Shown one piece after another: positions 46,250 to 57,767 of a stretch of 62,078 bases of DNA. Below the pieces are notes generated by a model. That model worked only from the letters and a program-made list of their open reading frames with translations, did not search any database and had not been told where the DNA came from. The stretch covers positions 1 through 62,078 of the forward strand of contig VGVB01000013.1 of assembly GCA_016882265.1 (NCBI GenBank), written 5' to 3'. The position numbers and the translations under genes were made by a program. Positions within the stretch are counted from its first letter, which is position 1, and each line of letters begins with the position of its first letter. The DNA comes from Gammaproteobacteria bacterium. Its GTDB lineage: Bacteria; Pseudomonadota; Gammaproteobacteria; Steroidobacterales; Steroidobacteraceae.

Positions 46250-48265
46250 ATGTCCCGCCGCATCCTCGTCACCAGTGCGCTGCCCTACGCCAACGGCCCG
46301 ACCCACCTCGGCCACATGACCGAGGTGATCCAGACCGACATCTGGGTCCGCAGCCAGAAGCTGCGTGGCCACGAATGCCGGTACGTCTGTGCGGACGATA
46401 CCCACGGCACGCCGATCATGCTGAAGGCCCAGGCCGAAGGCCTCACGCCGGAGGAGCTGATCGCCGCGGTCGGTGCCGAGCGGCGGCGTGACTTCGCCGA
46501 CTTCGGCATCGGTTTCGACAACTACTACACGACCCATTCCGAGGAGAACCGCGCCTATACCGAGCGGATCTACCGCGCGCTGCAGGCCGGCGGACACATC
46601 GTCCGGCGCAGCGTCCGTCAGGCCTATGACGAGCAGGCCGGCATGTTCCTGCCCGACCGCTACGTGCGCGGCGGCTGCCCGCGCTGCAGCGCGCCGGATC
46701 AGTACGGCGATAGCTGCGAAAGCTGCGGCGCGACTTACACGCCCGCCGACCTGATCGACCCGGTCTCGGTGGTGTCGGGCACGGCGCCGGTGCAGCGCGA
46801 GTCCGAGCACGTGTTCTTCCGGCTCGGCGACTTCGAGCCGCTGCTGCGCGAGTGGACCCGCTCCGGCGCGCTGCACCAGTCGGCGGTCAACAAGCTCGAG
46901 GAATGGTTCGCCGCCGGGTTGCGCGACTGGGATGTGTCGCGCGACGCGCCGTACTTCGGCTTCGAAATCCCGGATGCGCCGGGCAAGTACTTCTACGTGT
47001 GGCTGGACGCGCCGATCGGCTACATCGCCAGCTTCGCCCACCTGTGCGCACACAGCGGCCTCGACTTCGACGAGTGGTGGGCGCCGGGCAGCAGCACCGA
47101 GCTGCACCACTTCATCGGCAAGGACATCCTGTACTTCCACGCGCTGTTCTGGCCGGCGACGCTGCACGGCGCCGGCTTCCGCCTGCCGACCGCGGTGCAC
47201 GCGCACGGCTTCCTGACAGTGAACGGGCAGAAGATGTCGAAGTCGCGCGGCACGTTCGTCACCGCGCGACATTACCTCGAGCTGCTGCCGGCCGAGTATT
47301 TCCGCTACTACCTCGCGGCCAAACTCGGCGGCGGACTGGATGACATCGACCTGAATCTCGAGGAGTTCGCGACCCGGATCAACGCCGAGCTGGTCGGCAA
47401 GCTGGTCAACATCGCCAGCCGCTGCGCCGGCCTGCTGCAGCGCGGCCACGGCGGCCGGCTGGCCGGCGCCCTGCCCGACCCGGCGCTGTACGCCGAATTC
47501 GTCGCCGCCGGCACGCGCATCAGCGCGGCCTACGAGAACTGCGAGTACGCGGCGGCGATGCGCGAGATCATGGGCTTCGCCGACCGCGCCAACGGCTACC
47601 TGGACCGACACAAGCCGTGGCTCGCGGCGAAGGATACGGCGCGGGCCGGTGAAGTGCAGGCGGTCTGCACCCAGGGCCTCAACCTGTTCCGCGTGCTGAT
47701 CGGCTGGCTGAAGCCGGTGCTGCCGCGCACCGCCGAGCGCGCCGAGGCGTTTCTGGGCGCGCCGCTGGCGCTATGGCACGAGCTCGGGACGCCGCTGCTC
47801 GACCGGACAATCAGCGCGTACCAGCCGCTCGCGACCCGGATCGATGGCGCGCAGGTCGCGCGCCTCGTCGCGGCGCCCGCCGCGGAGGTACCCGCAGTCG
47901 AGCCGCCGGCCGCGGCGCCGGCGGAGTCACCGGCCGCAACGATCGGTATCGAGGACTTCCAGCGACTCGAGCTGCGGGTCGGACGGATCGTGGCCGCCGC
48001 CGCGGTGCCGGGCGCGGACCGTCTGCTGCAGCTCACGGTTGCACTCGGCGACGGCGAACGGCGCAACGTGTTCGCCGGGATCCGCGCCGCTTATGCGCCG
48101 GAGTCGCTGGTCGGCCGGATGGTCGTGGTCGTCGCCAACCTCGCCCCGCGGCGGCTGCGCTTCGGCGTCTCGGAGGCGATGGTGCTGGCCGCCGCCGGTC
48201 CGGACGGACAGCCGTTCCTGATCGCCCCGGATGCCGGCGCCGAACCCGGCATGCAGGTACGCTGA
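46250..48265 (+). CDS. metG: Methionyl-tRNA synthetase
   Basis: Class I synthetase that charges tRNA-Met. The protein is 671 residues. HIGH appears as [13 protein letters not shown] near residues 11-23. The zinc knuckle is [17 protein letters not shown] near 144-160, with four Cys, and KMSKS is [12 protein letters not shown] near 326-337. A Pro/Ala-rich linker (about 545-570) leads to the C-terminal EMAP/Trbp111-like tRNA-binding domain, [14 protein letters not shown] near 576-589. The start is ATG 46250 ([13 protein letters not shown]) rather than the ATG at 46214, because the upstream one lies on the candidate promoter. It lies 54 bp after the second PilT-family gene. Confidence 0.97.
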   Translation: MSRRILVTSALPYANGPTHLGHMTEVIQTDIWVRSQKLRGHECRYVCADDTHGTPIMLKAQAEGLTPEELIAAVGAERRRDFADFGIGFDNYYTTHSEENRAYTERIYRALQAGGHIVRRSVRQAYDEQAGMFLPDRYVRGGCPRCSAPDQYGDSCESCGATYTPADLIDPVSVVSGTAPVQRESEHVFFRLGDFEPLLREWTRSGALHQSAVNKLEEWFAAGLRDWDVSRDAPYFGFEIPDAPGKYFYVWLDAPIGYIASFAHLCAHSGLDFDEWWAPGSSTELHHFIGKDILYFHALFWPATLHGAGFRLPTAVHAHGFLTVNGQKMSKSRGTFVTARHYLELLPAEYFRYYLAAKLGGGLDDIDLNLEEFATRINAELVGKLVNIASRCAGLLQRGHGGRLAGALPDPALYAEFVAAGTRISAAYENCEYAAAMREIMGFADRANGYLDRHKPWLAAKDTARAGEVQAVCTQGLNLFRVLIGWLKPVLPRTAERAEAFLGAPLALWHELGTPLLDRTISAYQPLATRIDGAQVARLVAAPAAEVPAVEPPAAAPAESPAATIGIEDFQRLELRVGRIVAAAAVPGADRLLQLTVALGDGERRNVFAGIRAAYAPESLVGRMVVVVANLAPRRLRFGVSEAMVLAAAGPDGQPFLIAPDAGAEPGMQVR

Positions 48266-48280
48266 GACGGCGGGACCGGC

Positions 48281-48940
48281 GTGAAGGCGCAGCGTACGCT
48301 CGGCCCGGCACGGCGGCAGAAACTGTTCGAACGGCTGCGCACGGCCAATCCGGCGCCGCGCGGCGAACTCCGCTACCGCACTCCCTACCAGCTTCTGGTC
48401 GCGGTGATTCTCTCCGCGCAGGCGACGGATCGCAGCGTCAATCTCGCCACCCGCGATCTGTTCCGCGTGGCGCCGACGCCCGAGCGCATGCTGCAGTTGG
48501 GCGAGTCCGGGCTCGCCGGACACATCCGTGCGATCGGCCTGTGGCGCACCAAGGCGCGGCACGTCATCGCGATGAGCCAGCTTCTGGTCGAGCGCCACGG
48601 TGGCGCCGTGCCGTCCGACCGTGCCGCGCTCGAGGCCCTGCCCGGAGTCGGGCGCAAGTCCGCCAACATCGTGCTGAACGTCGCCTTCGGCGTGGCGACG
48701 ATCGCCGTGGACACGCATGTCTTCCGCGTCGCGAACCGCACCGGACTGGCCCCCGGCCGCACGGTCCGCGCAGTCGAGGACGGCCTGCTGCACAACGTCC
48801 CGGCCCGGTTCCGCCGCGACGCGCATCACTGGCTGATTCTGCACGGGCGTTACGTCTGCACCGCACGCCGGCCCGCGTGCCTGACCTGTCTGCTCGCCGA
48901 CCTGTGCCTCTATCCGGACAAGCCCGCGCCGGAGCGCTGA
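48281..48940 (+). CDS. nth: Endonuclease III
   Basis: DNA glycosylase/AP-lyase for oxidised pyrimidines. The protein is 219 residues. The helix-hairpin-helix is LEALPGVGRKSANIVLNVAFG near 116-136, whose Lys is the Schiff-base nucleophile. The conserved Asp is in VDTHVFRV near 142-149. The [4Fe-4S] cluster is C-x6-C-x2-C-x5-C in VCTARRPACLTCLLADLC near 192-209. The GTG at 48281 is the start. It lies 15 nt after metG and is followed by the 494-bp repeat-bearing gap. Confidence 0.96.
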   Translation: MKAQRTLGPARRQKLFERLRTANPAPRGELRYRTPYQLLVAVILSAQATDRSVNLATRDLFRVAPTPERMLQLGESGLAGHIRAIGLWRTKARHVIAMSQLLVERHGGAVPSDRAALEALPGVGRKSANIVLNVAFGVATIAVDTHVFRVANRTGLAPGRTVRAVEDGLLHNVPARFRRDAHHWLILHGRYVCTARRPACLTCLLADLCLYPDKPAPER

Positions 48941-49030
48941 GTCCCCGCCGCCGCGTGCCCGGCGTACACGCAGCACGCTTCAGTCCCCGGCGCCAGGAAC
49001 CAGCGCTCGCCGCCGCAAGGCGGGCTGCGG

Positions 49031-49136
49031 GCCGGGACCCCGGCAGCCGAACCAGCGCCGCGGACACGGCCTGAGCCTGGCGCTCGACGGGTTCCAGCGG
49101 GGTGGAGAGCCGGGACCCATCGCTCGTCACTGCCAC
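49031..49136 (+). repeat. Inter-element module of the intergenic repeat family
   Basis: GGGACCCCGGCAGCCGAACC opens a stretch that continues through GCCTGGCGCTCGAC and GGAGAGCCGG and ends at the head of the next element. It matches 57662-57767, where the same parts occur in the same order between copies 2 and 3, with scattered substitutions. It is therefore part of the dispersed unit and not unique spacer. The rest of the gap, 48941-49030, holds no gene I can support. Confidence 0.7.
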
Positions 49137-49390
49137 GCGGGCTGCGGGCCGGGACAGTCACTCGCTCGCGCGCGCCCGATTTACGCGCTCGCTCGCGACG
49201 TCCCGCCCTCAGCCCGCTGTGATGCCGCGGTCAAGACACCACCGCATCACCCGGCGCTGGCGAGGCGGACGGGGGCCCGGGAGCAAACTCGTAAAGATCG
49301 GCTCGAGTTTGCGAGCGGGCTCCCGGCCGCCTCGCTGGCGCCGCGGCCAAGTTCGCGAGCGGGACCCCGACCGCCGAACAGGCGCCGCGG
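49137..49390 (+). repeat. Structured intergenic repeat, copy 1 (nth/lpd gap)
   Basis: Begins with GGGCTGCGGGCCGGGAC and contains, in order, an imperfect stem closed by GTCCCGCCCTCAGCCC, a GTGATGC...GCATCAC hairpin (49219-49250), and the hairpin GCAAACTCG (49283-49291) / CGAGTTTGC (49304-49312) around the loop TAAAGATCGGCT. It ends with GGCGCCGCGG. Relative to copies 2 and 3 it carries an extra tail unit of about 45 bp. It lies between the convergent genes nth and lpd. Its length changes between copies are not multiples of three, so it is not coding. Confidence 0.8.
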
Positions 49391-49434
49391 CCGCGCTGTG
49401 CGCACCCGCGTTATCGGCTTCGGTCCGGAGCCGC

Positions 49435-51228
49435 TCAGCGTCGCGGCAAGTACAGATCGGTCAGCGTACCGTCGAAGGCCTCGGCTGCCAGAGCCACCGT
49501 CTCGGACAGCGTCGGGTGCGGATGGATGGTCAGGCCGAGATCGGCGGCTTCGGCGCCCATTTCGATCGCGAGCGCAACCTCGGCGATCAATTCGCCCGCG
49601 TTCGTGCCGACGATGCCGCCGCCGACCACGCGCCGCGTGTCGGGATCGAACAGCAGCCGCGTGAGACCCTCGTCACGCCCCAGCGCCAGCGAGCGCCCGC
49701 TGGCGGCCCACGGAAACACACCTTTGCCGAGCTTGCGCCCGGCCGCTTGCGCCTCCAGTTCAGTGATGCCGGCCCACGCGATTTCCGGATCGGTATAAGC
49801 AACCGACGGAATAACCCGTGCATCGAAACGGCGTTTGTGCCCGGCGATCACCTCGGCCGCGACCTTGCCTTGGTGCGTCGCCTTGTGCGCAAGCATCGGC
49901 CCGCCGGCGATGTCGCCGATCGCGAAGACATGCGCCAGGTTGGTCCGCTGCCGCCGGTCCACCGGAATGAAGCCGCGCTCGTCCACCCGCAGGCCGGCGG
50001 CCGCGGCACCGATCGCGGCCCCGTTCGGCACCCGGCCAGCGGCACACAGCACGCGGTCGAACCACTGCGGTGCCGGCGCGCCGGGCCCGTCGAAGGCGAC
50101 GCGCAGGCCCTCGTCCCGCGCCTCGAGGCCCGCGACCCGGGTCCCGGTCAGGACCGCGGCGTAGCGCGCACGCACGCGCTTTTCCAGCGGCCGGACCAGA
50201 TCGCGGTCGCAGCCGGGCAGCAGTGTGGGTGTCATCTCGACCACGGTCACACGCGCACCGAGGGCATCATAGATGCAGGCCATCTCAAGGCCGATGATGC
50301 CGCCGCCGATCACCAGCAGGCGCTCCGGTACGTCGGCCAGCGCGAGCGCACCGGTCGAGTCGATGATGCGCGGATCGGCCGGCAGTCCCGGCAACCGCAC
50401 CGGCTCCGAGCCGGCCGCGACGATGCAGTGTTCGAAGCCGATCACCCGGCGCCCGCCGCCGCCGTCCCGCAGCTCGAGGCGGTGCGGGGACAGCAGCCGC
50501 CCCTCACCGTGACGGATGCTGACCCGCCTTTGCTTCGCCAGCGCCGCCAGGCCGCGGGTCAGGCGGCCGACGACCGAGTCCTTCCAGTGGCGCAGCGCGT
50601 CGAGTTCGATCTGCGGCGGCCCGAAGCGGATGCCATGCGGCGCGAGTTCGGCCGCCTCGGTGATCACGCGCGCAGCGTGCAGCAGTGCCTTCGACGGAAT
50701 GCAGCCGACATTGAGGCAGACGCCGCCCAGCTCGGCGCGGCGATCCACCAGCAGCACCTCGAGACCCAGATCGGCAGCGCGGAAAGCCGCCGTGTAACCA
50801 CCGGGCCCGCCGCCGAGCACCAGCAGCCGGGTCGTCTCGTCGGCGGCCGGCTCGCCCGCGGTGATGACCGGAGTCGCCGCGGGCGGCAGCACCACGGTCG
50901 CGGTCGGTGGCGGCATCACGACGGTCTCGGCGTGCCGGGACATGACGACGGTTTCGGTCAGCGCCGGCACGCGCATGGTGTCGCCGGCACCGGTCTCGAC
51001 CAGCGCGATCAGCGCCCCCTGCGACACCCGGTCACCGCGCGCGATGCGTACCTCGCGCACGACGCCGGCGCTGGTCGCCGGCACATCCATCGTCGCCTTG
51101 TCGGTCTCGAGCGTGATCAGCGGCGACTCGGCCTCGATGCGGTCGCCGGGCCGGATCAGCACGTCGATGACCTCGACGTCGCGGAATTCGCCGAGGTCGG
51201 GAACCCGCTGCTCGACCAGGTCGCTCAC
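49435..51228 (-). CDS. lpd: Dihydrolipoyl dehydrogenase with N-terminal lipoyl domain
   Basis: E3 of pyruvate dehydrogenase: re-oxidises dihydrolipoamide with NAD+. The protein is 597 residues, longer than a plain E3 (about 470), because residues 1-80 form a lipoyl domain with ETDKATMDVP near 41-50 (lipoyl-Lys). A Val/Pro-rich linker with repeated ETVVM-like units (about 88-125) follows. The FAD site is VLGGGPGGYTAA, and the redox pair lies in GGVCLNVGCIPSKALLH near 168-184. The second dinucleotide fold is VIGGGIIGLEMA. The C-terminal HPHPTLSE carries the catalytic His-Glu. The GTG start overlaps the aceF stop (GTGA). Confidence 0.96.
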   Translation of the reverse strand: MSDLVEQRVPDLGEFRDVEVIDVLIRPGDRIEAESPLITLETDKATMDVPATSAGVVREVRIARGDRVSQGALIALVETGAGDTMRVPALTETVVMSRHAETVVMPPPTATVVLPPAATPVITAGEPAADETTRLLVLGGGPGGYTAAFRAADLGLEVLLVDRRAELGGVCLNVGCIPSKALLHAARVITEAAELAPHGIRFGPPQIELDALRHWKDSVVGRLTRGLAALAKQRRVSIRHGEGRLLSPHRLELRDGGGGRRVIGFEHCIVAAGSEPVRLPGLPADPRIIDSTGALALADVPERLLVIGGGIIGLEMACIYDALGARVTVVEMTPTLLPGCDRDLVRPLEKRVRARYAAVLTGTRVAGLEARDEGLRVAFDGPGAPAPQWFDRVLCAAGRVPNGAAIGAAAAGLRVDERGFIPVDRRQRTNLAHVFAIGDIAGGPMLAHKATHQGKVAAEVIAGHKRRFDARVIPSVAYTDPEIAWAGITELEAQAAGRKLGKGVFPWAASGRSLALGRDEGLTRLLFDPDTRRVVGGGIVGTNAGELIAEVALAIEMGAEAADLGLTIHPHPTLSETVALAAEAFDGTLTDLYLPRR

Positions 51229-52490
51229 GGCACGGCCTCGACCAGCGACTGCGGCTCGGCCAGCGCCGCGGCCAGCGCTACCACGAAGCGCGCGGCCGCG
51301 GCGCCGTCGATGACGCGGTGATCGTAGGACAGCGACAACGGCAGCAGCCGCCGCGGCACGAACTGCCCGTCCCGCCACACCGGCCGCGTCTGCGCGCGCG
51401 CGACGCCAAGGATCGCGACCTCCGGGGCATTGATGATCGGCGTGAAGGCCGTGCCGCCGATCCCGCCGAGACTGGAGATCGTGAAGCAGCCGCCCTGCAG
51501 ATCCGCCGCCGTCAGCTTGCCTTCACGGGCGCGCTCCGCGAGTCGCGCGAACTCCCGCGCCAGCTCGTAGATGTCCTTGCGGTCCGCGTCCCGCACCACC
51601 GGCACGACCAGGCCCTGCGGCGTGTCTGCCGCGAAGCCGAGGTGCAGGTACTTCTTCAGCACGAGCTGCGTACCGCCGGCATCGAGCGAGGCGCAGAACT
51701 CCGGAAAGCGCGCCAGCACGCGGGCACAGGCGCGGGCGACGAACGCGAGCGGCGTGAGCCGGATGCCGAGCTGGTCAGCGCGCTCGCGCAACCGGGCACG
51801 CAGGGCCTCCAGTTCGGTGATGTCCGCGTCCTCGTGTTGGGTGACGTGCGGCACGTTGACCCAGCTCGCGTGCAGCCGCGGACCGGAGATCCGCTGGATC
51901 CTGCTGAGCGGCCGCAGCTCGACCGGGCCGAAGGCCGCAAAATCGACCTCCGCAACGCGCGGCAGCGCCGGCGCCGTCGCGGGTGGCGCCGCCAGCGCGC
52001 GCTTGACCCAGGCCTTGACGTCGTCGGCGGTGATGCGACCACGCAGGCCACTGCCGGTGACACGCGCCAGATCCGCGCCGAGTTCGCGCGCCAGCCGCCG
52101 GACCGCCGGCCCGGCGTGGACGATGGTTGCAGCAGCTTCCGGTGCGGCCGGTGCCGGAGATGGTGCCGGAGGTGGAGCTGGCGGTAGCGCCGGCGGCACC
52201 GGCCGCGGCACCACTGCGGACTCCAGCGGCGCAGCGGCCGCCTCAGCGCCCGCGGCCAAGAGCACCAGGATCGCGTCGCCCTGCGAGACCCGGGCCCCGC
52301 GCGCGAGCTTGAGCTCGACGACCCGGCCGGCCGCGGTCGCCGGCACGTCCATCGTCGCCTTGTCGGTTTCGAGCGTAATCAGCGGCGCCTCGACGGCAAT
52401 CTCGTCGCCGGTCGCGACCAGTACGTCCACGACCTCGACGTCATGGAATTCGCCGAGATCCGGCACGGTCAGTGTGATGTTCCCGGCCAT
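51225..52490 (-). CDS. aceF: Pyruvate dehydrogenase E2, dihydrolipoyl acetyltransferase
   Basis: Core subunit that passes the acetyl group from E1 to CoA. The protein is 421 residues with a single lipoyl domain (ETDKATMDVPATAAG near 42-56). A Pro/Ala-rich swinging linker (about 95-125) leads to a peripheral-subunit-binding domain (AVRRLARELGADLARVTGSG near 132-151) and then the catalytic domain ending SYDHRVIDGAAAARF near 391-405, with the catalytic His and Asp. E. coli E2 has three lipoyl domains; the single one here is complemented by the lipoyl domain on E3. It lies 6 nt after aceE. Confidence 0.97.
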   Translation of the reverse strand: MAGNITLTVPDLGEFHDVEVVDVLVATGDEIAVEAPLITLETDKATMDVPATAAGRVVELKLARGARVSQGDAILVLLAAGAEAAAAPLESAVVPRPVPPALPPAPPPAPSPAPAAPEAAATIVHAGPAVRRLARELGADLARVTGSGLRGRITADDVKAWVKRALAAPPATAPALPRVAEVDFAAFGPVELRPLSRIQRISGPRLHASWVNVPHVTQHEDADITELEALRARLRERADQLGIRLTPLAFVARACARVLARFPEFCASLDAGGTQLVLKKYLHLGFAADTPQGLVVPVVRDADRKDIYELAREFARLAERAREGKLTAADLQGGCFTISSLGGIGGTAFTPIINAPEVAILGVARAQTRPVWRDGQFVPRRLLPLSLSYDHRVIDGAAAARFVVALAAALAEPQSLVEAVP

Positions 52491-52496
52491 CGCCGC

Positions 52497-55160
<2,664 letters not shown>

Positions 55161-55198
55161 CAGTGACACTCCGCTGGCCGCTGCTGCTGCCGAGCCGC

Positions 55199-55204
55199 TA
55201 TGAT
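55199..55204 (+). promoter_or_regulatory. Candidate -10 of pyrC
   Basis: TATGAT in GCTATGATCCG, 51 nt before the pyrC ATG and in the middle of the 95-bp aceE/pyrC gap. The same string precedes the WrbA-like gene at 34157-34167. The minus strand reads GATCAT toward aceE. No clear -35 or PdhR-like operator is visible. Confidence 0.4.
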
Positions 55205-55255
55205 CCGGTCTGCCATGCCCGGGGGTCAAGGCGCAGAGCCGGCCGCACAGCAGCG

Positions 55256-56305
55256 ATGCAGACCATTTCGATCACGCGACCGGACGACTGGCACCTGCAC
55301 CTGCGTGACGGTGCCGGGCTCGCCGCGGTCGCCGGCTTCAGCGCGCGCCGTTTCGCCCGGGTGCTGGCGATGCCGAACCTGCAGCCGCCGGTCACGACGG
55401 TGGCGCTGGCGGCCGCCTACCGCGCGCGCATCCGCGCCGCGCTGCCGCCCGGCGCCGACTTCACGCCGCTGCTGGCGCTGTACCTGACCGAGACGACCGC
55501 CGCCGACGAGATCGACCGCGCGGCGGCCAGCGACTTCGTGGTTGGCGTCAAGTGCTATCCGGCGGGCGCGACCACGCACGCCGAGGCCGGCGTCACCTCG
55601 CTCGAGCGCTGCCGGGCCGTGCTCGAGCGCATGGAGGAATGCGACCTCGTGCTGCAACTGCACGGCGAGGCCACCGACCCGGCGGTCGACCCCTACGACC
55701 GGGAGAGCGTGTTCATCGAACGCGAACTGGTCCCGCTGCGGCGGCGCTATCCGCGGCTGCGGGTGGTACTGGAGCACGTGACCACGCGCGCCGGCGTCGA
55801 CTTCGTGCGCGACGGCGGACCCGGACTTGCGGCCACGCTGACGCCGCAGCACCTGCTGCTGAATCGCGGCGCGCTGTTCGCCGGCGGCCTGCGCCCGCAC
55901 CTGTACTGCCTGCCACTGCTGAAGCGCGAGCGCGACCGCGAGGCGCTGGTCGAGGCAGCGACCGGCGGCGACCCGCGCTTCTTCCTCGGCACCGACAGCG
56001 CGCCGCATGCCCGCACCGCCAAGGAATCCGCCTGCGGCTGCGCCGGCGTGTTCTCGGCGCACGCCGGCATCGAACTGTATGCGGAGGTCTTCGCCCGCGC
56101 CGGCCGGCTCGAGCGCCTCGACGCCTTTGCCAGCGCACATGGCGCCGACTTCTACCGCGTGCCGCGCAATCGCGGTTCGATCACGCTGGTGCGCGAACCG
56201 TGGACGGTGCCGGCCCACTACCCGTTCGGTACCGACCAGCTCGTACCGTTCGGCGCCGGCACCACGCTCGAATGGCGGCTGCTGGACCCGGAGACCGGCC
56301 CGTGA
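55256..56305 (+). CDS. pyrC: Dihydroorotase (class II)
   Basis: Third step of pyrimidine synthesis: reversible cyclisation of carbamoyl-aspartate. The protein is 349 residues. The metal ligands appear as DDWHLHLRDG at residues 10-19. The carboxylated Lys is in GVKCYPAGATT near 97-107, then LQLHGEATDP near 135-144 and VVLEHVTT near 173-180 give His ligands, and FLGTDSAPHARTAKES near 243-258 gives the catalytic Asp. The start is ATG 55256 (MQTISITRPD). The stop overlaps rnt by 4 nt. Confidence 0.97.
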   Translation: MQTISITRPDDWHLHLRDGAGLAAVAGFSARRFARVLAMPNLQPPVTTVALAAAYRARIRAALPPGADFTPLLALYLTETTAADEIDRAAASDFVVGVKCYPAGATTHAEAGVTSLERCRAVLERMEECDLVLQLHGEATDPAVDPYDRESVFIERELVPLRRRYPRLRVVLEHVTTRAGVDFVRDGGPGLAATLTPQHLLLNRGALFAGGLRPHLYCLPLLKRERDREALVEAATGGDPRFFLGTDSAPHARTAKESACGCAGVFSAHAGIELYAEVFARAGRLERLDAFASAHGADFYRVPRNRGSITLVREPWTVPAHYPFGTDQLVPFGAGTTLEWRLLDPETGP

Positions 56306-57000
56306 CCGCGGCAGTGGTGATGCGCGATCGCTTCCGCGGCTTCCTGCCGGTGGTCGTCGACGTCGAGACCGGCGGGTTCAACGCGGCCACCGATGCACTG
56401 CTGCAGATCGCGATCGTGCTGCTGCGCCTCGATGCCGGCGGCACGCTGCGGCGCGCGCGCACGCTGCGCGAGCACGTGCGGCCGTTTCCCGGCGCGCGCC
56501 TCGACCCGGCCTCGCTGGCCGTCAACGGCATCGATCCGTGGCATCCGCTGCGCATCGCCGCCGCCGAGGCGGATGCCCTCGGCAACCTGTTCCGCGAAGT
56601 GCGCCGCGAGGTACGCGAGCAGGACTGCACCCGCGCGATCCTGGTCGGCCACAACGCCGCGTTCGACCTCGCGTTCCTGAACGCCGCGGTCGCACGCTGC
56701 GGCATCCGCCGCAATCCGTTCCACCCGTTCTCGTGCTTCGATACCGCGACACTGGCCGGCGTCGCCTTCGGCCAGACCGTACTTTCGCGCGCCATCCTCG
56801 CGGCCGGTCTCGACTGGGACGCGCAGGCCGCGCACTCGGCCGCCTACGACGCCGAGCGCAGCGCGGACCTGTTCTGCGCGGTATGCAACCAGTTCCGGCC
56901 GCTGTTCGAGGCCGCGGCCGGCCGGCTGGCCGGCCTGCCCGACGTCGACGCGGGCAATCCGCTGCTGGAACCGCAGCGGGAGGAGCCGGAAGCAACCTAA
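56302..57000 (+). CDS. rnt: Ribonuclease T
   Basis: DEDDh 3'-5' exoribonuclease that trims tRNA 3' ends and other stable RNAs. The protein is 232 residues from the GTG at 56302, which overlaps the pyrC stop; an ATG at 56320 would shorten it by 6. Catalytic residues are in VVVDVETGGFNAATDALLQI near 17-36 (the DxE), NAAFDLAFLNAA near 117-128 (the second Asp) and AHSAAYDAERSADLF near 175-189 (His and Asp). The stop overlaps the convergent grxD stop within CTAA. Confidence 0.95.
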   Translation: MTAAVVMRDRFRGFLPVVVDVETGGFNAATDALLQIAIVLLRLDAGGTLRRARTLREHVRPFPGARLDPASLAVNGIDPWHPLRIAAAEADALGNLFREVRREVREQDCTRAILVGHNAAFDLAFLNAAVARCGIRRNPFHPFSCFDTATLAGVAFGQTVLSRAILAAGLDWDAQAAHSAAYDAERSADLFCAVCNQFRPLFEAAAGRLAGLPDVDAGNPLLEPQREEPEAT

Positions 57001-57329
57001 GCGGTCACTGCTCCGGCGTCGGCCAGCAGCTTCTGCAGCTCGCCGGAGCGGCCCATGCCGACGACGATGTCGCAGCCGCCGACCAGTTCGCCGTTGACGT
57101 ACAACTGCGGGTAAGTCGGCCAGTTCGAGTAGGCCTTCAGCGCCTCGCGCAGCTCCGGCTCCTCGAAGATGTTCACCGCGCGGAAGTCGGCCTTGCAGCC
57201 GTGCAGCGCAGCGACCGTCTGGGCCGAGAAGCCGCACTGCGGGAAGTCCGGCGTGCCCTTCATGAACAGCACCGCCGGCGCCGAATCCAGGTATTCCCGG
57301 ATCCGCCGGGTCGTCGCTTCGTCGATCAT
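56997..57329 (-). CDS. grxD: Monothiol glutaredoxin Grx4 type
   Basis: Iron-sulfur cluster carrier glutaredoxin. The protein is 110 residues. It starts MIDEATTRRIREYLDSAPAV, and the active site FPQCGFSAQTV near 29-39 has the monothiol CGFS signature. WPTYPQLYVNGELVGGCDIV near 69-88 gives the cis-Pro and glutathione-binding GG-x-D. The ATG at 57329 is chosen; the upstream frame is non-coding. Its stop TAG shares CTAA with the rnt stop. CATAAT on the minus strand at 57399-57404 is a candidate -10, giving a leader of about 60 nt. Confidence 0.96.
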   Translation of the reverse strand: MIDEATTRRIREYLDSAPAVLFMKGTPDFPQCGFSAQTVAALHGCKADFRAVNIFEEPELREALKAYSNWPTYPQLYVNGELVGGCDIVVGMGRSGELQKLLADAGAVTA

Positions 57330-57398
57330 GTTCCTGCTCCGGGAGTGCGCGGCCCCGCTCGCCGGCGCCGCGGCCGCCATCCGCTGGCGACGCCGCCG

Positions 57399-57404
57399 AT
57401 TATG
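57399..57404 (-). promoter_or_regulatory. Candidate -10 of grxD
   Basis: CATAAT on the minus strand, in the context CGCATAATCGGC, 69 nt upstream of the grxD ATG and just before the repeat cluster. No -35 is recognisable in the GC-rich flank. Confidence 0.35.
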
Positions 57405-57450
57405 CGGGCCCGGCCCAGCCGGCTGCAATGCATCACGACCGCCGCAGCAC

Positions 57451-57489
57451 GCTGGCTGCGGGCGGGGACACTCGGCCGATGTAGCAGGC
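57451..57489 (+). repeat. Half-head unit before repeat copy 2
   Basis: GGCTGCGGGCGGGGACACTCGGCC followed by GATGTAGCAGGC. It repeats the first 20 or so bases of the full element, diverges, and ends where the full copy begins. The same arrangement, GGGCTGCGGGCCGGGACACTCGGCC then AATGCAGCAGGC (57768-57804), precedes copy 3. The shared tail GCAGGC argues that both half-units derive from one ancestor. Confidence 0.7.
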
Positions 57490-57690
57490 GAGCTGCGGGC
57501 CGGGACACTCGCTCGCTCGCGCCGGAACTGATGCGCTCGCTCGCGACCTCCCGGCCCCCAGCCCGCTGCGATGCCGCGGGCGAGACCACCGCATCACACG
57601 ACGCCGGCGAGGCGGACGGGGCCCGCGAGCGAACTCGTAAAGATCGGCCGAGTTCGCGAGCGGGACCCCGGCAGCCGAACCGGCGCCGCG
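57490..57690 (+). repeat. Structured intergenic repeat, copy 2 (upstream of grxD)
   Basis: Head AGCTGCGGGCCGGGACACTC. The left stem is closed by TCCCGGCCCCCAGCCC (57549-57564). The middle part carries GATGCCGCGG...ACCACCGCATCAC, and the right hairpin is GCGAACTCG (57629-57637), loop TAAAGATCGGC, CGAGTTCGC (57649-57657). The tail is GGGACCCCGGCAGCCGAACC and GGCGCCGCG. It has the same orientation as copies 1 and 3. A stretch of CTCGCTCGCGC units lies in the left half. Confidence 0.8.
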
Positions 57691-57767
57691 CACGCGACCT
57701 TCGCCTGGCGCTCGACCGATTGCCGGGGGGGCGGAGAGCCGGAAACCGTCCCCCGCCACAGCCGGGC
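57662..57767 (+). repeat. Inter-element module between copies 2 and 3
   Basis: Matches 49031-49136: GGGACCCCGGCAGCCGAACC, GCCTGGCGCTCGAC, GGAGAGCCGG and the closing GGGCGGGCTGCGGG junction occur in the same order. It carries a run of seven G at 57724-57730. The first 29 bases are also the tail of copy 2. Confidence 0.65.

Noticed and set aside
44030..47611. 1193-codon open frame antisense to the two PilT-family genes and metG
   Set aside because: It spans three recognised genes, has no ribosome site, and its composition is that of antisense GC-rich DNA.
49102..49400. Possible small protein encoded by repeat copy 1
   Set aside because: The repeated translation (Arg/Ser/Pro-rich) shifts frame among copies, and the base changes preserve hairpin pairing rather than codons.
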